DNA of 64,000 nucleotides, taken from the NCBI GenBank assembly GCA_947095585.1, contig OX352763.1, forward strand, positions 45,000,010 to 45,064,009. Reading direction: 5' to 3'. Source of the stretch: Nephrocerus scutellatus. Its lineage: Eukaryota; Arthropoda; Insecta; Diptera; Pipunculidae. The notes below the pieces were generated by a model. It did not search any database. It saw only the letters and a program-made list of their open reading frames with translations, and was not told the DNA's origin. Of this stretch, positions 43,656-55,974 are shown piece by piece. Every line of letters begins with the position of its first letter. Within the stretch, counting starts at the first letter, position 1. The translations under genes and the position numbers were made by a program.

Positions 43656-44667
43656 ATAAAAAGGTTTTAGTTAATCTTGAAAAATAAAAATGTAGGAATC
43701 ACTGGGTGGGTGGTCATATGGTAGGGGTGAGTTGGTTGGAGGCAGCCGGACAAGGCCAGTTATTTAAGTATAACTTTGTAGGTCCTAAAAACCACGGTTG
43801 CTCTATGATGTGCTGTGCTGCGCTCGATTACCGGCTAGCCTAAATCTCTGGCAGAATTCAGTTAGTTGAACTCGTCGATTTGGAGAATAACTTGATAATA
43901 AGTCTTAATTCTCAATAATTTACCTTCAAAATGATGCTACAAATGAGTGCCGACGACTTTCTTTTATAAAGAAAAAGAATTATATCAAATGAGTTTAGCA
44001 ATAGACATGACATGACTATATGTATTTGTAATTTTCTCGCCAAAAATGGACTGGTAATATCGGTGGTTTAATCGTTGATAAAAGAAGCAAATAAAATAAT
44101 TAAGGGACCAGCAAATGGTAATTTGGCGGTGGCAAAAAGTGTATTAACGACTGTGAAATAATTAAATAGACAAATAAATAACATTAGTCCATTATCACAA
44201 TTACAAGAAAAAGATAATTAACTTTTTGCTACTATTGGACTAGGAAATATTTACCAGTGATGAAAATGTCTTCATACAACAGTTAATTGTTGTACTAAAT
44301 GTACTGAAACTTGAACGTCGAATGTTTCAATGACGAGATGTGCTTAATATAAAACATAAGCCGATGAATTTTGTATTACATGTTATATTTATTTATATAG
44401 GAGTGCAGCCGCAGAACGTTGATCCTCTGATAAAAACTTGTGAACCATTAAACTGATATGCTGATGATATATCATCACAGTTTTAGAAACACTTTGTGAG
44501 TGAGTTACATAGCCAATTAGTATATAGAGGACGTGGCTTTCGGTTGGTTTTCCTCCTTGAGTACAATACAATAATTTTAAGCATCATTCGAAAAAAAAAT
44601 CGAATTTAATCAAGGTGGGTCGATGGGGTGTGGTATTGTATCTGTTTTTTTTTAATAAGCGCACTCT
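43656..44667. other. Unclassified AT-rich DNA
   Basis: I found no element ends, tandem repeats or plausible exon in this kilobase. Some frames of up to 60 codons exist but carry no motif. Confidence 0.4.
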
Positions 44668-45562
44668 TAAAAAATACAACCCATAAAAATTAAAATTTTT
44701 CATGTAAATTCTCTAATATGGGATACATATGTGTGCAAATTTTGAACCGGGTTAATTTGGAAAAATTTAATATTATTTTTCAAAAACTATTCTCACCGGA
44801 GATACACATGTGTAAACAAAATTTGTATGGGAAAAAATTTAAAATCAAAATCTCAAAAAATTTTACAAAAAGTTCGGTCTATCGGAGAAAAAATTAAAAT
44901 GTAAAGTAAATCGGGCTAAGTTTTTAAAATAAAGAACCCCCGGCCCCATTCGCTCCAAAAATTTTACAAAAACTTTTGTCCATTGGGATAAACATATGAT
45001 TAAAATTTGAAGAAAATCGGGCTAATTTATAAAAAATTTACATGGGTACCCCTCGGGCCTCAGGGCCTATTCGCTCAAAAATTGTCCAAAAAGTTTTATC
45101 TATCGGAGATACACATGTGTATAAATTTTTACCAAAATCGGGTTAATTTTTTTTCGCGTCTGTAAAATTTCTACAAAAGTTTTGTGCATCGGAGATAACA
45201 GCGTGAATACAATTTGAAAAAATTCGGATTAATTTTTTTAAAAAATTTGTTGGGACCTTATGACCCTGGGGTCTCCAAATTTTTTACAAAAAGTGTTGTC
45301 CATGGAGATACACACGTATATAAATCTTGAAGAAAATCGGGTTAATTTTTTTTCAAAAAAAATTGGGGCCCCACGATATCGCTGCCCGATTTCTCTGAAA
45401 AAGTGTTTTCCATCGGAGATACACATTTGTATAAGATTTTAAAAAAATCGGGTAAATTTTGTAAAATATTTGTATCGGAGCCCGACCCCGAGGTCCGAGG
45501 GGCCTCAAATTTTAAAAGAAAGTCATCGGAAATATACATGTGTGCAAAATTTCAATAAATTT
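44668..45562 (-). repeat. H1 copy (-), long form
   Basis: It starts AAATACAACCCATAAAAATT and has about seven units with GGAGATACACATGTGTATAA and AAAATCGGGTTAATTTTTTT. It breaks off at GTGCAAAATTTCAATAAATT (45545-45562), without the TATAGAGAATTT end, and joins an RTE-like LINE. Confidence 0.75.
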
Positions 45563-47985
45563 TAGCGGTCAGCCATCAGCAGAATAGGCGGAATAACACA
45601 GAATGCATCAGAATTGCAGGTGGCCGGAATTATTTCTGGCCGGAACTATCTCTGACTGGTGGATGTGCGATCAAACCTCCACGTGGTGGCCGCCAATACT
45701 GGAAAAGCTGAATGATCGGGCTAGGCTAGTTACCAACAACCTCGCCCGTAAAAAAACATTACTACTGAACCCCAAATCAGCCTCCGATGCACTGATGAAC
45801 GATGACGACCACGGCAACGCAAACGGCTAAACGATTTGAATTGCAGTTAGCCGATACCCTGTCCAAATAAAATGCTGACATAACCGAAATCTAGGAGATG
45901 CGGTGGATACAAAATTCAGAATATTACATATATTACAGCTGTCATTCCAGACATCATGTGCTCGTGGTGGGGTTTCTAGTCAGCAAAAGAATGAAACCCA
46001 CTGGCTTTAAAACAGTAAATGACCGGCTATGCACACTAAGTGTGCGGGCCAGAATTAAAAACACAAGCCTCATAAACGTTCACGCACCTACAGAGGATTC
46101 CCCAGATGATGAAAAAAAGAATTCTTTTAATCAGTCGAACGGGAACTCCATGCCTGCCCTCAATATGATGAAAAAATAATTCTGGGGGATATGATTTAAA
46201 AAATAGGTAGGCAGCGAGTCATAGAGATGGCAGCTAGCAATAATTTGGTCATTGCGGCTACAAGGTTTGAGCGTAAAATATCCAAAAAGCCACCTGGGTA
46301 TCTCCTGATGAAGTCACTCGCAACCAGATAGACCACGTGTTAATAGACCGCCGCCACAACACGAATCTGATGACGATACGAACGTACTGAGGTGCCAACG
46401 TCGACTCGGACCACTATCTTGTTGGTATGGAGCTCCGAGCGCGGATCGCATCATTACTAAAGACTGCATCCGTGAATCGGATTCGAGTCAACTCGGCTGC
46501 CCTTCGAAACGAAACAAGTACGGTCAAGCGATAGGACTCGCCCTTAATGCAGGGAGAGTAAGTCATGGGGGTGAGAATCCGGGCGTATAAGAGAAATGGA
46601 CACGCCTTAAGAATACTGTCATTAGTACTACTCACACCATCTGAGGCAGTAGTCGTAGAGATCGGAACGACTGGTTCGATAACGAATTTAAGCTAGCGAA
46701 TGAACATAAGAATGTTGCGTACCGAGCAATGCAACAATCTCATAGAACGCGGGCACGCGAAGATGAATATAAAGAACTCAGAAGAACTCGAAAGAACTGT
46801 GAACGTGAACTAGAACAGTACAGAGAGCGAGGACCGCAAAATCCGCGGTATGACGCAATATACACCGCGTTGCACATACTGAAAAAACAAACAGGGTAAT
46901 CTGATCGCCGATCTCAAAGGCATCTTAGAGCAATGGGAAGAGCACTTTCATGAATTGCTAAATGGCCAGCTAATTGGAGGCTACACCAATGACCGAAGAG
47001 TATACTATGATGCCGCTACCAAGTATAGACGTAGTTAACAGCGGTAAATCGGCTCAAAAATAATAACTCCTCTGGATCAGATAGTATCCCAGCAGAGCCG
47101 ATTAAATCAGGAGGCAATACACTAAGCAATTCATGAACTAATAGTGTAAGTATGGGAGGACGAAGTTATGCCAAAAGACTGGTGAAGAGTCATCCTGTGA
47201 CCCATAAATAGAGAATTGGTCCATATTAGTGTGGCTTCATCCCAGGCAAATCAACAACTGATCAGATTTACACCCTTAGGCAGGTGATGGAAAAATACCT
47301 AGAGTTTCAAAACTCACTACACCATCCTTTTATATACTTTAAACCATCAGTTGGGGCTGCAAAACAAAGTACATGGTAGCATCGTCTGCGAGTAGAAGAT
47401 CCAATACTGTTTACTCTATTAAAACAGTGGAGCGCGAGTTTGAAGTAGTGCAATCCTTTAACTATCTCGGATCAACTCTAACATTCGAAAACAGCAGAAA
47501 TACGTGCACGGTTGGTTTAAGCCAACAAAGCCTACTATAGCCTGTCAAGACTCTTCAAATCCAGTAGTTTAACCATAATTTCCAATGTGCTGGTTTACAA
47601 GACAATGGTTGTACCAGTACTTACATATGGATCCGAGACTTGGGCGCTTAGCAAAAAGCATTCTGATCTCTTAGCCGCGTTCGAGAGAAAAGCCTTACGG
47701 AGATTTGTTGGCCCCGTATGTGAGGAAGAACGATTCCGAAGACTCTATAATGATGAGATCTACGAGTATTAAGGCGATGTCGACATCGTGAAGAGAATTA
47801 AGCTTGGTAGGCTCCAGAAGGCAGGACACCTAACTCGCATGAGCGAAGAAGATCCTGCTCGGAAGTCGTTTGCGGTAGGATTTATGGAACACGTCAGTGA
47901 GGCCGGCTTAGCCTACGCTGGAAGGATGCCGTATACCAGGAGTTTAGAGCCAAATATGATGATGATGACGATCTTTTTTTTAAGG
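45563..47985 (+). pseudogene. RTE-like LINE, copy 1
   Basis: An upstream frame (45603-45830) precedes an endonuclease domain: GFLVSKRMKPTGFKTVNDRL, SLINVHAPTEDSPDDE (45960-46110), then a damaged GDMN box (ILGDM, 46178). Later parts include NEHKNVAYRAMQQSH (46700) and RT block CGFIPGKSTTDQIYTLRQVM (47233). The end is VPVLTYGSETWALSKKHSDL and ERKALRRFVGP (47610-47715). The RT active-site region is absent between 47345 and 47360. The 'HAPTE' block is typical of RTE/BovB-like LINEs. Many stops make it inactive. Confidence 0.75.
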
Positions 47986-48429
47986 TCGGGATCGCTGAGA
48001 TGAATAATATTGGTATGCTAGATGTGTGGTGTTATATGGTTGTTGTTTTTTTGTTCATTAGCGCATGCATCAAGGATTCCGAGGGTAATTAAATAATACA
48101 AACTAGGGGCCCGTTTATAACGGGCTGCGTGCACGCTTGCTAGTAATTTTTGCTTTACTCTATTTACCTATTTGATTCGCTACTTTTTTCCTCGTCACCT
48201 TTTGCAATGACTGGGATAATCAATAATAGATGTAAATCCAATCAATAACAATTCTTTGTAAATTCTCTAGTGAATTCCAAGTGATAGAATTGCGGTTCAA
48301 TGCATAGGTTGCCGTCAACACCAAACAACGAGTTTCACTTCTCTCACGTTGGAATCACACGCTTAAATTTTTTACTAACAAATCTCTTTGAACAAAAGCA
48401 AATTAAAACTTTCTTATAAATTATTTCAG
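47986..48429. other. Intergenic sequence with a Helitron-like end
   Basis: At 48102 A|CTAG is followed by a 7-bp stem with a 3-base loop, GCCCGTTTATAACGGGC (48109-48125). Read in reverse this is a hairpin just before CTAG|T, the layout of a Helitron 3' end. Beyond it, GTAAATTCTCTAGTG (48257) resembles the H1 end motif. The last 80 bp are pyrimidine-rich and lead into candidate exon E2. Confidence 0.5.
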
Positions 48430-48485
48430 ATTAAAACTGGATCAATTATTATTAAACACTGAATCAGCACCAGAAGCTTCAGAAG
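48430..48485 (+). other. Candidate internal exon E2
   Basis: A 56-bp open stretch is flanked by AAATTATTTCAG (ending 48429) and GTAAGC (from 48486), both good splice sites. The only open frame reads LKLDQLLLNTESAPEASE plus one base of a split codon. It would be entered after two bases of a split codon. Its exit phase (one base) fits the entry phase of E3 at 58147, giving a Glu codon at the join. No protein family is recognised. It may be a real small exon or a chance match. Confidence 0.35.
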
Positions 48486-48843
48486 GTAAGCGAATAATTT
48501 TGCTAACTGCTATTACTACTGTTATTTTTTATAAATATACTAACTGTAGTACCCAGTAACCGCCTGCGTGTTTGCCTGCTAAAGTGCCGGGTGCAAGAAT
48601 CTATGAACAATTTGGAAGCAATTGGTCTAGTGAGCGCTTTACCCATGTTTTTGACACCTTTTCCAAAATATGACAAAAACCTGCTTATTATGGTATAAAA
48701 CCAAGAATAATAGGTATAAAACCCCTACGCAAAGTTTGAATTCGATTGGATTAACGATGTATATACGTGCAAAGGATATACATACATATACTCGTATATA
48801 CATACATACAGATTTCAATTTTTATTAATATAAATATAGACTA

Positions 48844-49320
48844 CTAGCCCGGCATGCCGGGCTTAAAAAAATATATTTTTTTTATTTAAAACTTTATAAC
48901 GAACTTAATTTTTTTTGGGAGGTGCTTTTGTACCCGCAACACCAGTGCCACCGATAGCTTCACTTATACTTATATTAACAGAGTGAACACTGAACAGTGA
49001 GGTTGAGTTTAATCTAGTGTTACCTTAAAACAAACAAAAACATATATTGACATATAAAACAATTGCATCCCGTACAAATCATCGTGGACAGATTATTAAA
49101 TTCTCACGATAAGATTGTTAAAGTGAAATAAAAGGTAAAATATAAAAATTTATATTTCTTTGGCAATTTCTTGGCTTTGTATGGTACCAGCTGACAGCGA
49201 AATTGGCGCTATTATTCAGCTTTCGACAGTGGAACCTAAATTGTGGAGCCCAGCTTTTCCTCCAATGTCTTAAAAGCTCTCACCAGCATTGCCAACTAAA
49301 ATAATAAAATCTAAATAAAT
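48844..49320 (-). mobile_element. Helitron-like end with 16-bp palindrome
   Basis: A|CTAG at 48844-48847 is followed by the perfect palindrome GCCCGGCATGCCGGGC (48847-48862). Read on the minus strand this is a stem-loop ending in CTAG and followed by T, matching a Helitron 3' terminus. The body is AT-rich with no helicase frame. The 5' end is unclear; I place it at or before the Jockey-type LINE start. Confidence 0.55.
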
Positions 49321-49349
49321 AAATAATAAAAAATAAAAAATAATATAAA

Positions 49350-50681
49350 ATGGCCAGGGGGAGGAGGAAGTACGAAATCTAAAACCAACCCAAACGCAAC
49401 AGATCAGAAAGTTCTGATATTAGAAAAGGAAAATGTTGATTTACAGAAAAAAATCCAGAAACTAGAGTTACTCTGCAACCAGCTACAAACAGAAGTATTA
49501 AATCTAAAAACTGAAAATAATAAGCTAAAAGAGACTGAAATAAAGTTAGCTGAAAATACCCATCAAAGTGGTAGTGGACTTAAACAGCCTCATACCTACT
49601 CAACAGATGAAGATGAGCCAATCCAAGAAACTGATTGGACACGGAAAAAAGGAAAAAGAGCTAGCAAGAAGAGAAAAGCTAGAAACTCTCCAGAAACTAT
49701 CTCTCCAATCACTGCTCGAACACAGAAAGAAGCACCGGTTTCTACACTGCTTGTTTATAAACCTAATAACATAGGCTCTAAAACATTACATAAGGAAACC
49801 AACAAACTACCGCCACCACCACCAATAATGGTAGATAACATTCCGTATTACGATGAATTTTGCAATGAAGTTAAAGCAATTATAGCAGAAAAACACTTTA
49901 ATACAAAATTATTGAATAAAACTACATTAAAAATCAACGTAACGGATGTCGATGCTTATAAAGCGCTAACCAGAGCACTAAATGAAAGGAAATACAGTTG
50001 GTACTCTTATGAAAATAAACAACTAAGACCTATAAGAGTTATTGCTAAAAATTTACACCATTCTTGCAAACCGGAGAGTATAAAGGATGACCAGGGATTC
50101 CATGTAGCCGATGCAGTTAATAAACTAAAATGGAAAAGTAAGGAGCCGCTAGACATGTTCATGCTGTCATTCAGCCCTGATGAAAATATAAATATAATTT
50201 ATGAAATCAAAAGTATTATGTACTGTAAGGTACAAATAGAGCCATTAAAAAAAATAAACTCATTCCACAATGTAAAAATTGTCAATCCTATGGACATACT
50301 CAAAGATATTGCGGTAAAGATCCGAGATGTGTTAAATGTACAGGTAATCACCACACCAAAGATTGTAAAAACCCAAGTAATGAGCCACCAAAGTGCATAC
50401 ACTGCGAACAGGCACACCCAGCCAACTATAGAGGATGTACAGTAGCTAAGGAGATACAGAAGATAAGGGCTAACAACACTAAAAAGTTAGTTGAAAGACA
50501 AACCCTTCCAAACGAAAAAGAGCATCACAAAAACAAATTTCATGTTAACACAGACGAAAAAAAAAATGACCAAATTATTGAAAAACTAAAAATTAGCACA
50601 ACATATGCCGAGGCTGCTCGCTCTTCGATTATCACTACCAGTCCCCCAGAGCAACAAGAAGATGATCTGAAACAACTGTAG
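49350..50681 (+). pseudogene. Jockey-type LINE ORF1 (gag-like, three CCHC knuckles)
   Basis: The start ATG at 49350 is followed by a G-run one base too long, which shifts the frame. The reading then continues in another frame with a coiled-coil stretch (LILEKENVDLQKKIQKLELL), a basic segment, and a PRE_C2HC-like block (LRPIRVIAKNLHHS, DDQGFHVADAVNKL). A second shift near 50260 moves into the frame with three zinc knuckles: CKNCQSYGHTQRYC, CVKCTGNHHTKDC and CIHCEQAHPANYRGC. TAG at 50679 ends it. ORF1 proteins of this type bind the element RNA. Two small shifts are the only clear lesions. Confidence 0.85.
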
Positions 50682-50772
50682 GGTTTGTGAAAATGTTAGT
50701 GAAAATTACTAGTATAGAGTAATCCGTTTCTAATCTCGACACAAGAGTAAAACAAATAGAGAGCAACGCTAA

Positions 50773-52350
50773 ATGACTAAATCACTAAGAATAATGGCAT
50801 GGAATGCGAATGGACTGTTGCAACATCAAAAAGAGTTACAGGCAGTCCTGGATATAAATAAAATAGACGTTTGTCTCGTTTCCGAAACTCACTTCACTAA
50901 AGAATCGTTTATTAAATTCAGAGGATATAAAGTCTATCATACCATCCACCCGGACAATTCTGCTAGAGCGGGGAGCGCTGTCATTTTAAAGGAAACTAGA
51001 ACTCACTACGAGGAATTAAAAATTCAAACAAATAAAATACAATCAACAGCAGTAGTTATAGAGACAACAAATTACCCAATACTTGTTGCTAGTATTTACT
51101 GCCCTCCTAAACATTCGATAAAAAAACGAATATTCAGACTTCCTTGGTCAACTGGGGAAAAAGTTCATCATCGGTGGAGACTTTAACGCGAAAAACACAT
51201 ATTGGGGTTCAAGGTTAACGACAACCAAGGGAAGAGAACTCCTTAACGCAATAAACGAGAAAGGGTGCGAAGCGTTATCTACAGGAAAGCCCACTTACTG
51301 GCCGACTGACTCGCAAAAAAAAATCTCATTGACTTCTTCATAGTTAAAAATATCTCAAGAAACTCTTTGCAAATTGAAGAAAGTCATGATTTAAGCTCGG
51401 ATCACTCACCTATCCTACTGACTATGAGTGAGAGCATTATCCAGAATGTAATTAATCCAGCTCTTACTAGTAAACGCACGGACTGGGTAAGCTTCAAATC
51501 AAGTCTTCAAGAGAGGATAGAACCACGTACACCAATACGATCTAAAGAGCAGCTAGATTCAGAGCTCGATCAATTTATCAGAGTTATCCAAATTTCGGCT
51601 TGGGAAAACACTCCTAACAAAAAAAAAATTGAAGCGTAACTACTATCCTCTCGAAATTAGAGAGTTAATTGCCGAAAAGCGAAGAGCGAGAAAGAAATGG
51701 CACCAAAGCAGAGCCCCGCAGGATAAAAATAAGTTTAATAAGCTGGTACAGCAAGTTAGACGAACAACTAAGGAACTTAAAGATTCTGAAATTAATTCAT
51801 TTTTACAAAATCTTAGCAACAATAAAAACACGGAGTACTTGCTCTGGAAAGCCACTAAGAAATTAAAGAGACCAAGCATTCACATTTCTCCAATCAAACA
51901 ACTGGATGGAAAGTGGGCAAAAATTAACAAGCAAAAAGCTGATTTGCAGAGTATTTGGAAGAAATTTTTCAACCAAACCCAGGAGAGCATGACAATGTGC
52001 CTAACGAAGAACTAGCTGAAGAAAATGAAGAAATACGCACCACATCGTCATCTGAAGTGGGAAAAGAAATAAAAACTTTAAATGCGAAAAAAGCGCCAGG
52101 ATTTAAATTGATAACTAGTGAAATTCTCAAGCAACTCCCAGAAAAAGGAATCGCGAAGCTTACATGCATCATCAACGCTGGATTTAAATAAAAATACGTT
52201 CCACAGTTATGGAAAGTAGCTGAAGTTATTATGATAGCCAAACCGGGAAAACCACCTCAAGAAGCTTCATCCTATAGGCCAATTTCTTTGCTGCCTATAA
52301 TGTCCAAACTTTTTGAAAGACTGCTTTTAAAAAGGCTGCTACCAACTAAT
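50773..52350 (+). pseudogene. Jockey-type LINE ORF2 (endonuclease and RT start), 3' truncated
   Basis: ATG 50773 starts MTKSLRIMAWNANGLLQHQK, the endonuclease N-terminus; VCLVSETHFTKES and ASIYCPPKH follow. A shift near 51135 precedes FIIGGDFNAKNTYWGS (the GDFN box) and a shift in an A-run near 51318 precedes SSDHSPILLT. The RT start contains LNAKKAPGFKLITSEILKQL and SYRPISLLPIMSKLFE. The element stops near 52350, before the RT active site, so it lacks most of RT and the 3' end. The KAPGxxLIT block and ORF1 type point to the Jockey clade. Confidence 0.88.
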
Positions 52351-52500
52351 GAACAATATTTTAAATTATATTGTATTCAAACTATAAAATAAAATTAAAA
52401 AAAATATGTAATATAAATTTAAAACAAAACTTGGTTGTATACAATGCTTTTAGTTTCACCTTCAAGAATAAATAATTTCTTAGGTGAACCCACCAGCACA
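52351..52500. other. AT-rich junction
   Basis: Sequence between the broken LINE and the next repeat. Nothing is recognisable except an A-rich run. Confidence 0.35.
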
Positions 52501-54320
52501 AGCAAAAAAAAAGTTGTCTCAAACCTCAAATCTATACTCCGCAATACTTAATAAACTGTCCGACTCATTGATCGTCATCGAAAGCGAAAGTTTTACTGAA
52601 AATTGCAATCTCTTAAATTTAAAAGGTAGATCCGTCGAAATGAGTGCATTCAGTGGGATAAAAACTGTTTCACACTGTCTCTTTTCACCCGAAATCCATT
52701 CGGTCGCCGGTCGCCGAGTACCATTCTAAGCACCACTATTCATCTCAGCGATCCCGAAAACTATGGGATCGACACTAATATCTGTCACCCTCCACCCTCC
52801 GGAAAAACAACTCACCCATAGAAATGTCCTACCAACACTATTCATCTCAGTGACCCTGAAAACCATATAATCGACATTAATATCGGCCACCCCTCCCCCT
52901 CCGTTATAGAATGGACACTAATATCGGTCATTCTCCTCAGTTATCTACGGTCCATCCCTCTAGGGCTGTCTAAGCATCACAATTCCACTCCACAATTCCC
53001 CAAAAACTATTGAATCTACACTAATATCGGTCGTCCCCCTCAGTTATCGACCCCATTCCCTAGAGTTGTCTTACCATCACCATCCAACTCAGCGACCCCA
53101 AAAAGTATAGAATCGACACTAAAATCGGTCACCCCCCTCCCTCAGTTATCTCCCCCATCCTGTATTACCATCACCATTCAAGTCAGACACCCCGAAAACT
53201 ATAGGATCGACACTAATATCGGTCACCCCCCCTCCCCCTCAGTTATCTACCCCATCCCTCTGGGGCTGTCTAACCATCACCAGTCAGCTCAGCGGCCCCG
53301 AAAACTATAGAATTGACACTAACATCGGTCACCCCCCTCACCAAAGTTATCAACCACATCCCCCTAGGGCTGTATTACCATCATCATTCAACTCAGCGAA
53401 CCCGAAAACTATAAAATCAACACTAATATCGGTCTTCCCTCAGTTATCGACAACATCCCCCTAGAGCTGTCTTACCATCACCATTCAACTCAGCGACCCC
53501 GAAAACCATAGAATCGACACTAATATCTGTCACCCCCCCCCACTCAGTTATCGACCCCATCCCCCTAGAGCTGTCTTACCATCACCATTCAACCCAGCGA
53601 CCCCGAAAACCATAGAATCAACACTAATATCGGTCACCCACCACCCTGCGGCGATACATAACTCATCCATAGGAGCGTACTACCAACACTGTTCACCACG
53701 GTGATACCGAAAACTGTAGCAGGGGGGGTAGCAGGTGTTTTGCCTGTGGGGTGGCAACAGCCTCCCATCACCTATATTTGATTCCAGATAGTAACTAATA
53801 TGTATACCAAGTTTGGTTGAAATTGGTCAAGGCGTTCCAGAGCTAGTTAGGCACAAATATTACATATAAATTCTCTATTTTATATATATATAGATGTAAT
53901 GTTAAGTAAGTTTAGGACCGAAAGAAAACAAAAGGAAACAAAACGAAATAATTATTTGTATACAAATAACTTTTTAATTTAAAACGTTTTTAAAACAAAC
54001 TAAAAAAAAGTTGTCTCAAACCTCAAATCTATACTCCGCAATACTTAATAAACTGTCCGACTCATTGATCGTCAACGAAAGCGAAAGTTTTACTGGAAAT
54101 TGCAATCTCTTACATTTAAACGGTAGATCCGTCGAAATGAGTGCATTCCGTGGGATAAAAACTGTTTCACACTCTTTTCACCCGAAATTCTCTATTTTAT
54201 ATATATATAGATGTAATGTTAAGTAAGTTTAGGACCGAAAGAAAACAAAAGGAAACAAAACGAAATAATTATTTGTATACAAATAACTTTTTAATTTAAA
54301 ACGTTTTTAAAACAAACTAA
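52501..54320. repeat. Helitron-like H2 pair: long copy plus minisatellite-free copy
   Basis: Module X (52505-52700, starting AAAGTTGTCTCAAACCTCAA) is followed by about ten imperfect 95-125-bp units (52730-53715) and module Y (53872-54002, AATTCTCTATTTTATATATA to AAACAAACTAAAA). Directly after comes X' (54003-54186) joined straight to Y' (54187-54318). Y and Y' are nearly identical over 130 bp, and X and X' differ at few places. TATATATATAGA|T fits a reversed Helitron 5' end. No protein is encoded. Confidence 0.75.
52730..53715. repeat. Degenerate minisatellite, about ten units
   Basis: Each unit reads roughly CGACCCCGAAAACTATAGAA, TCGACACTAATATCGGTCAC, a C-rich run, CAGTTATCGACCCCATCCC and AGGGCTGTCTTACCATCACC. 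Unit length varies between about 95 and 125 bp. Related single units occur at 58370-58550 and 61610-61770. Confidence 0.85.
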
Positions 54321-54449
54321 AAAGGATAAAATAATTTAACCTAGCCCCATACAAATTCCTAGCCCCATACAGATAGTCCTGATGGTTTTTAATTGTGAAT
54401 TTTTAATAGCTATGAAAATATACTTGTAAGATTTAAAAGGAAAAACGTA
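54321..54449. other. Spacer before the mariner-type element
   Basis: AT-rich, with a short direct repeat AGCCCCATACA (54342, 54360). The target-site TA of the next element lies at 54448-54449. Confidence 0.4.
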
Positions 54450-55640
54450 GGGCGCATGCAACTACTCATGCATCATGACTCGCACGAAGTGTTACCAAAA
54501 CAAAACGCCACAGAATTTTTATTTTTTGATGAATTTTATTGAATCAAAGCAGTTTTCGATTTAGCCACCCTTAGCCGCAATTATGGCCTTCAAACGGCCG
54601 ACAAAGCTATTGCATGCAGCACGAAAGTGGAAAGTGGTGGTGCGGTATTTTGGCCCATTCCCTGCGAAGCGCTTGCTTGAGATGATCGACACTTTGGTAT
54701 TTTTTTGTCCCAACCTTGCTCTTCAAAATACCCCAAACCGAGAAATCTAGCGGATTTGCATCCGGTGAAATGTCCAGGTTCTGCGGCCGAAATGTTTTAC
54801 TGCCCAAGGCTTCAACGCTCCCTCCAACAAATGACTGATAAATTTGAGCATTTATCTTGATGCCACGGTCCAAAAAAAACGAGCGGTGAACGGCTTTCGG
54901 CCGTTACGGCGGCCCAAACCTTCACCATCGGCGGCGCTTGGTTTCGAGTGGCAATCGGTTGGTACAAATTTTCAGTAGAACGGCCGGGCAAGTAAATCCG
55001 GTCGTTTTGCTTGTTCACATATTGCTCAATAACGATCGGTGACTCATCGGAGAAAACCAAATTCGGCAAATCGCCACTTTCGTGCAAGCGTAACAACTCA
55101 TTTGCTCTTTCCACACTTTTTTTTGAGCATCGGTGATACCATGCGTTTTTTGGAATTTCAAGGCCTTTAGTCCAAGATCATCTTTCAATATGTGCTGCAT
55201 CCGTTCGAGCGAAATGTTCGTTTCACGAGCCATTTTTCTGCTGCTATGGCGCAGATTCCGAGCCAATTAGGCCTTCACCTTCCGAATGATATCCGGCGAT
55301 GTTGCAGTACGTTTCGGTCCACCACCATGGCGTTTTGCAATGCTGCCAGTATCGTTATAACGATTTATGGTACGATACACAAACATTTTATTCACATGCA
55401 GATGTTTTAACTGGTTAACAATCTGCGGCTGTGGTTTTCCAGCCAAATACAGAGCAATAAATTCCATTGCGGATAACTTTTTTCTTAATATTTCCCACTA
55501 AAATGCTTTTGTACGCTTGTAAACAATGGAATGAACTGTCGTTAGTGTAAATTTGAACGCTCTGTCATCACTGGTTTAACAGCAATGACAGTCTGAAGTT
55601 GGTAACACTTCGTGTCAGTCACCCAGTATTGCATGCGCCC
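54450..55640 (-). mobile_element. Tc1/mariner-type transposon, degenerate
   Basis: The 1191-bp element has inverted ends GGGCGCATGCAA, and deeper in both arms CACGAAGTGTTACCA (54482 and its reverse near 55600). TA flanks the left end; the right flank reads CA, probably a mutated TA. It encodes a broken transposase on the minus strand. Length and TA target agree with the superfamily. No other copy lies in the window. Confidence 0.9.
54607..55467 (-). pseudogene. Mariner-type transposase pseudogene
   Basis: The start is ATG 55467 (MEFIALYLAGKPQPQIVNQL), the first helix-turn-helix; GSIAKRHGGGPKRTAT is the GRPR-like linker, and SSRKMARETNISLERMQHIL the second helix-turn-helix. The first catalytic Asp lies in LPNLVFSDESPIVIEQ (about 55065), and the third in ISPDANPLDFSVW (about 54735). 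Between GIKINAQIYQ and ISPDANP the conserved FQQDxAPxH block with the second Asp is missing. Frameshifts occur near 55265, 55110 and 54870. It cannot be active. Confidence 0.88.
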
Positions 55641-55974
55641 CACTGAACAGAGCTTATAAATAGGTTTTAAAATAAATATTTAGCAATCAATTTGTAACAC
55701 TGATTTTAATTTGGAACCCTGGAAGCCGCTGAGCGCTACCTTAGATGGGAAACACACATGTGTGCAAAGTTTGCATAAAATCAGGCTTTAGAAATCACAA
55801 GACTTGGTGTGCCATTCCGCCAGCCAGCCAGCCACAGGAACGCGAACTTAATATAGAGAAATTAAAAACACATGCGAAGCACTGCAACCCAACAACAAAA
55901 CAACCCCAATCGTAAAGCAAGCATCGGTGCTCATAGCGCAACACACACACAGAACACAGTCATCATATTATTTA
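55641..55974 (-). repeat. H1 end fragment and flank
   Basis: 55745-55862 has ACACATGTGTGCAAAGTTTG, AATCAGGCTTTAGAAATCAC and CGCGAACTTAATATAGAGAA, the far end of H1 in reverse orientation. The rest is plain AT-rich sequence with an (AC)n run at 55943. Confidence 0.65.
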
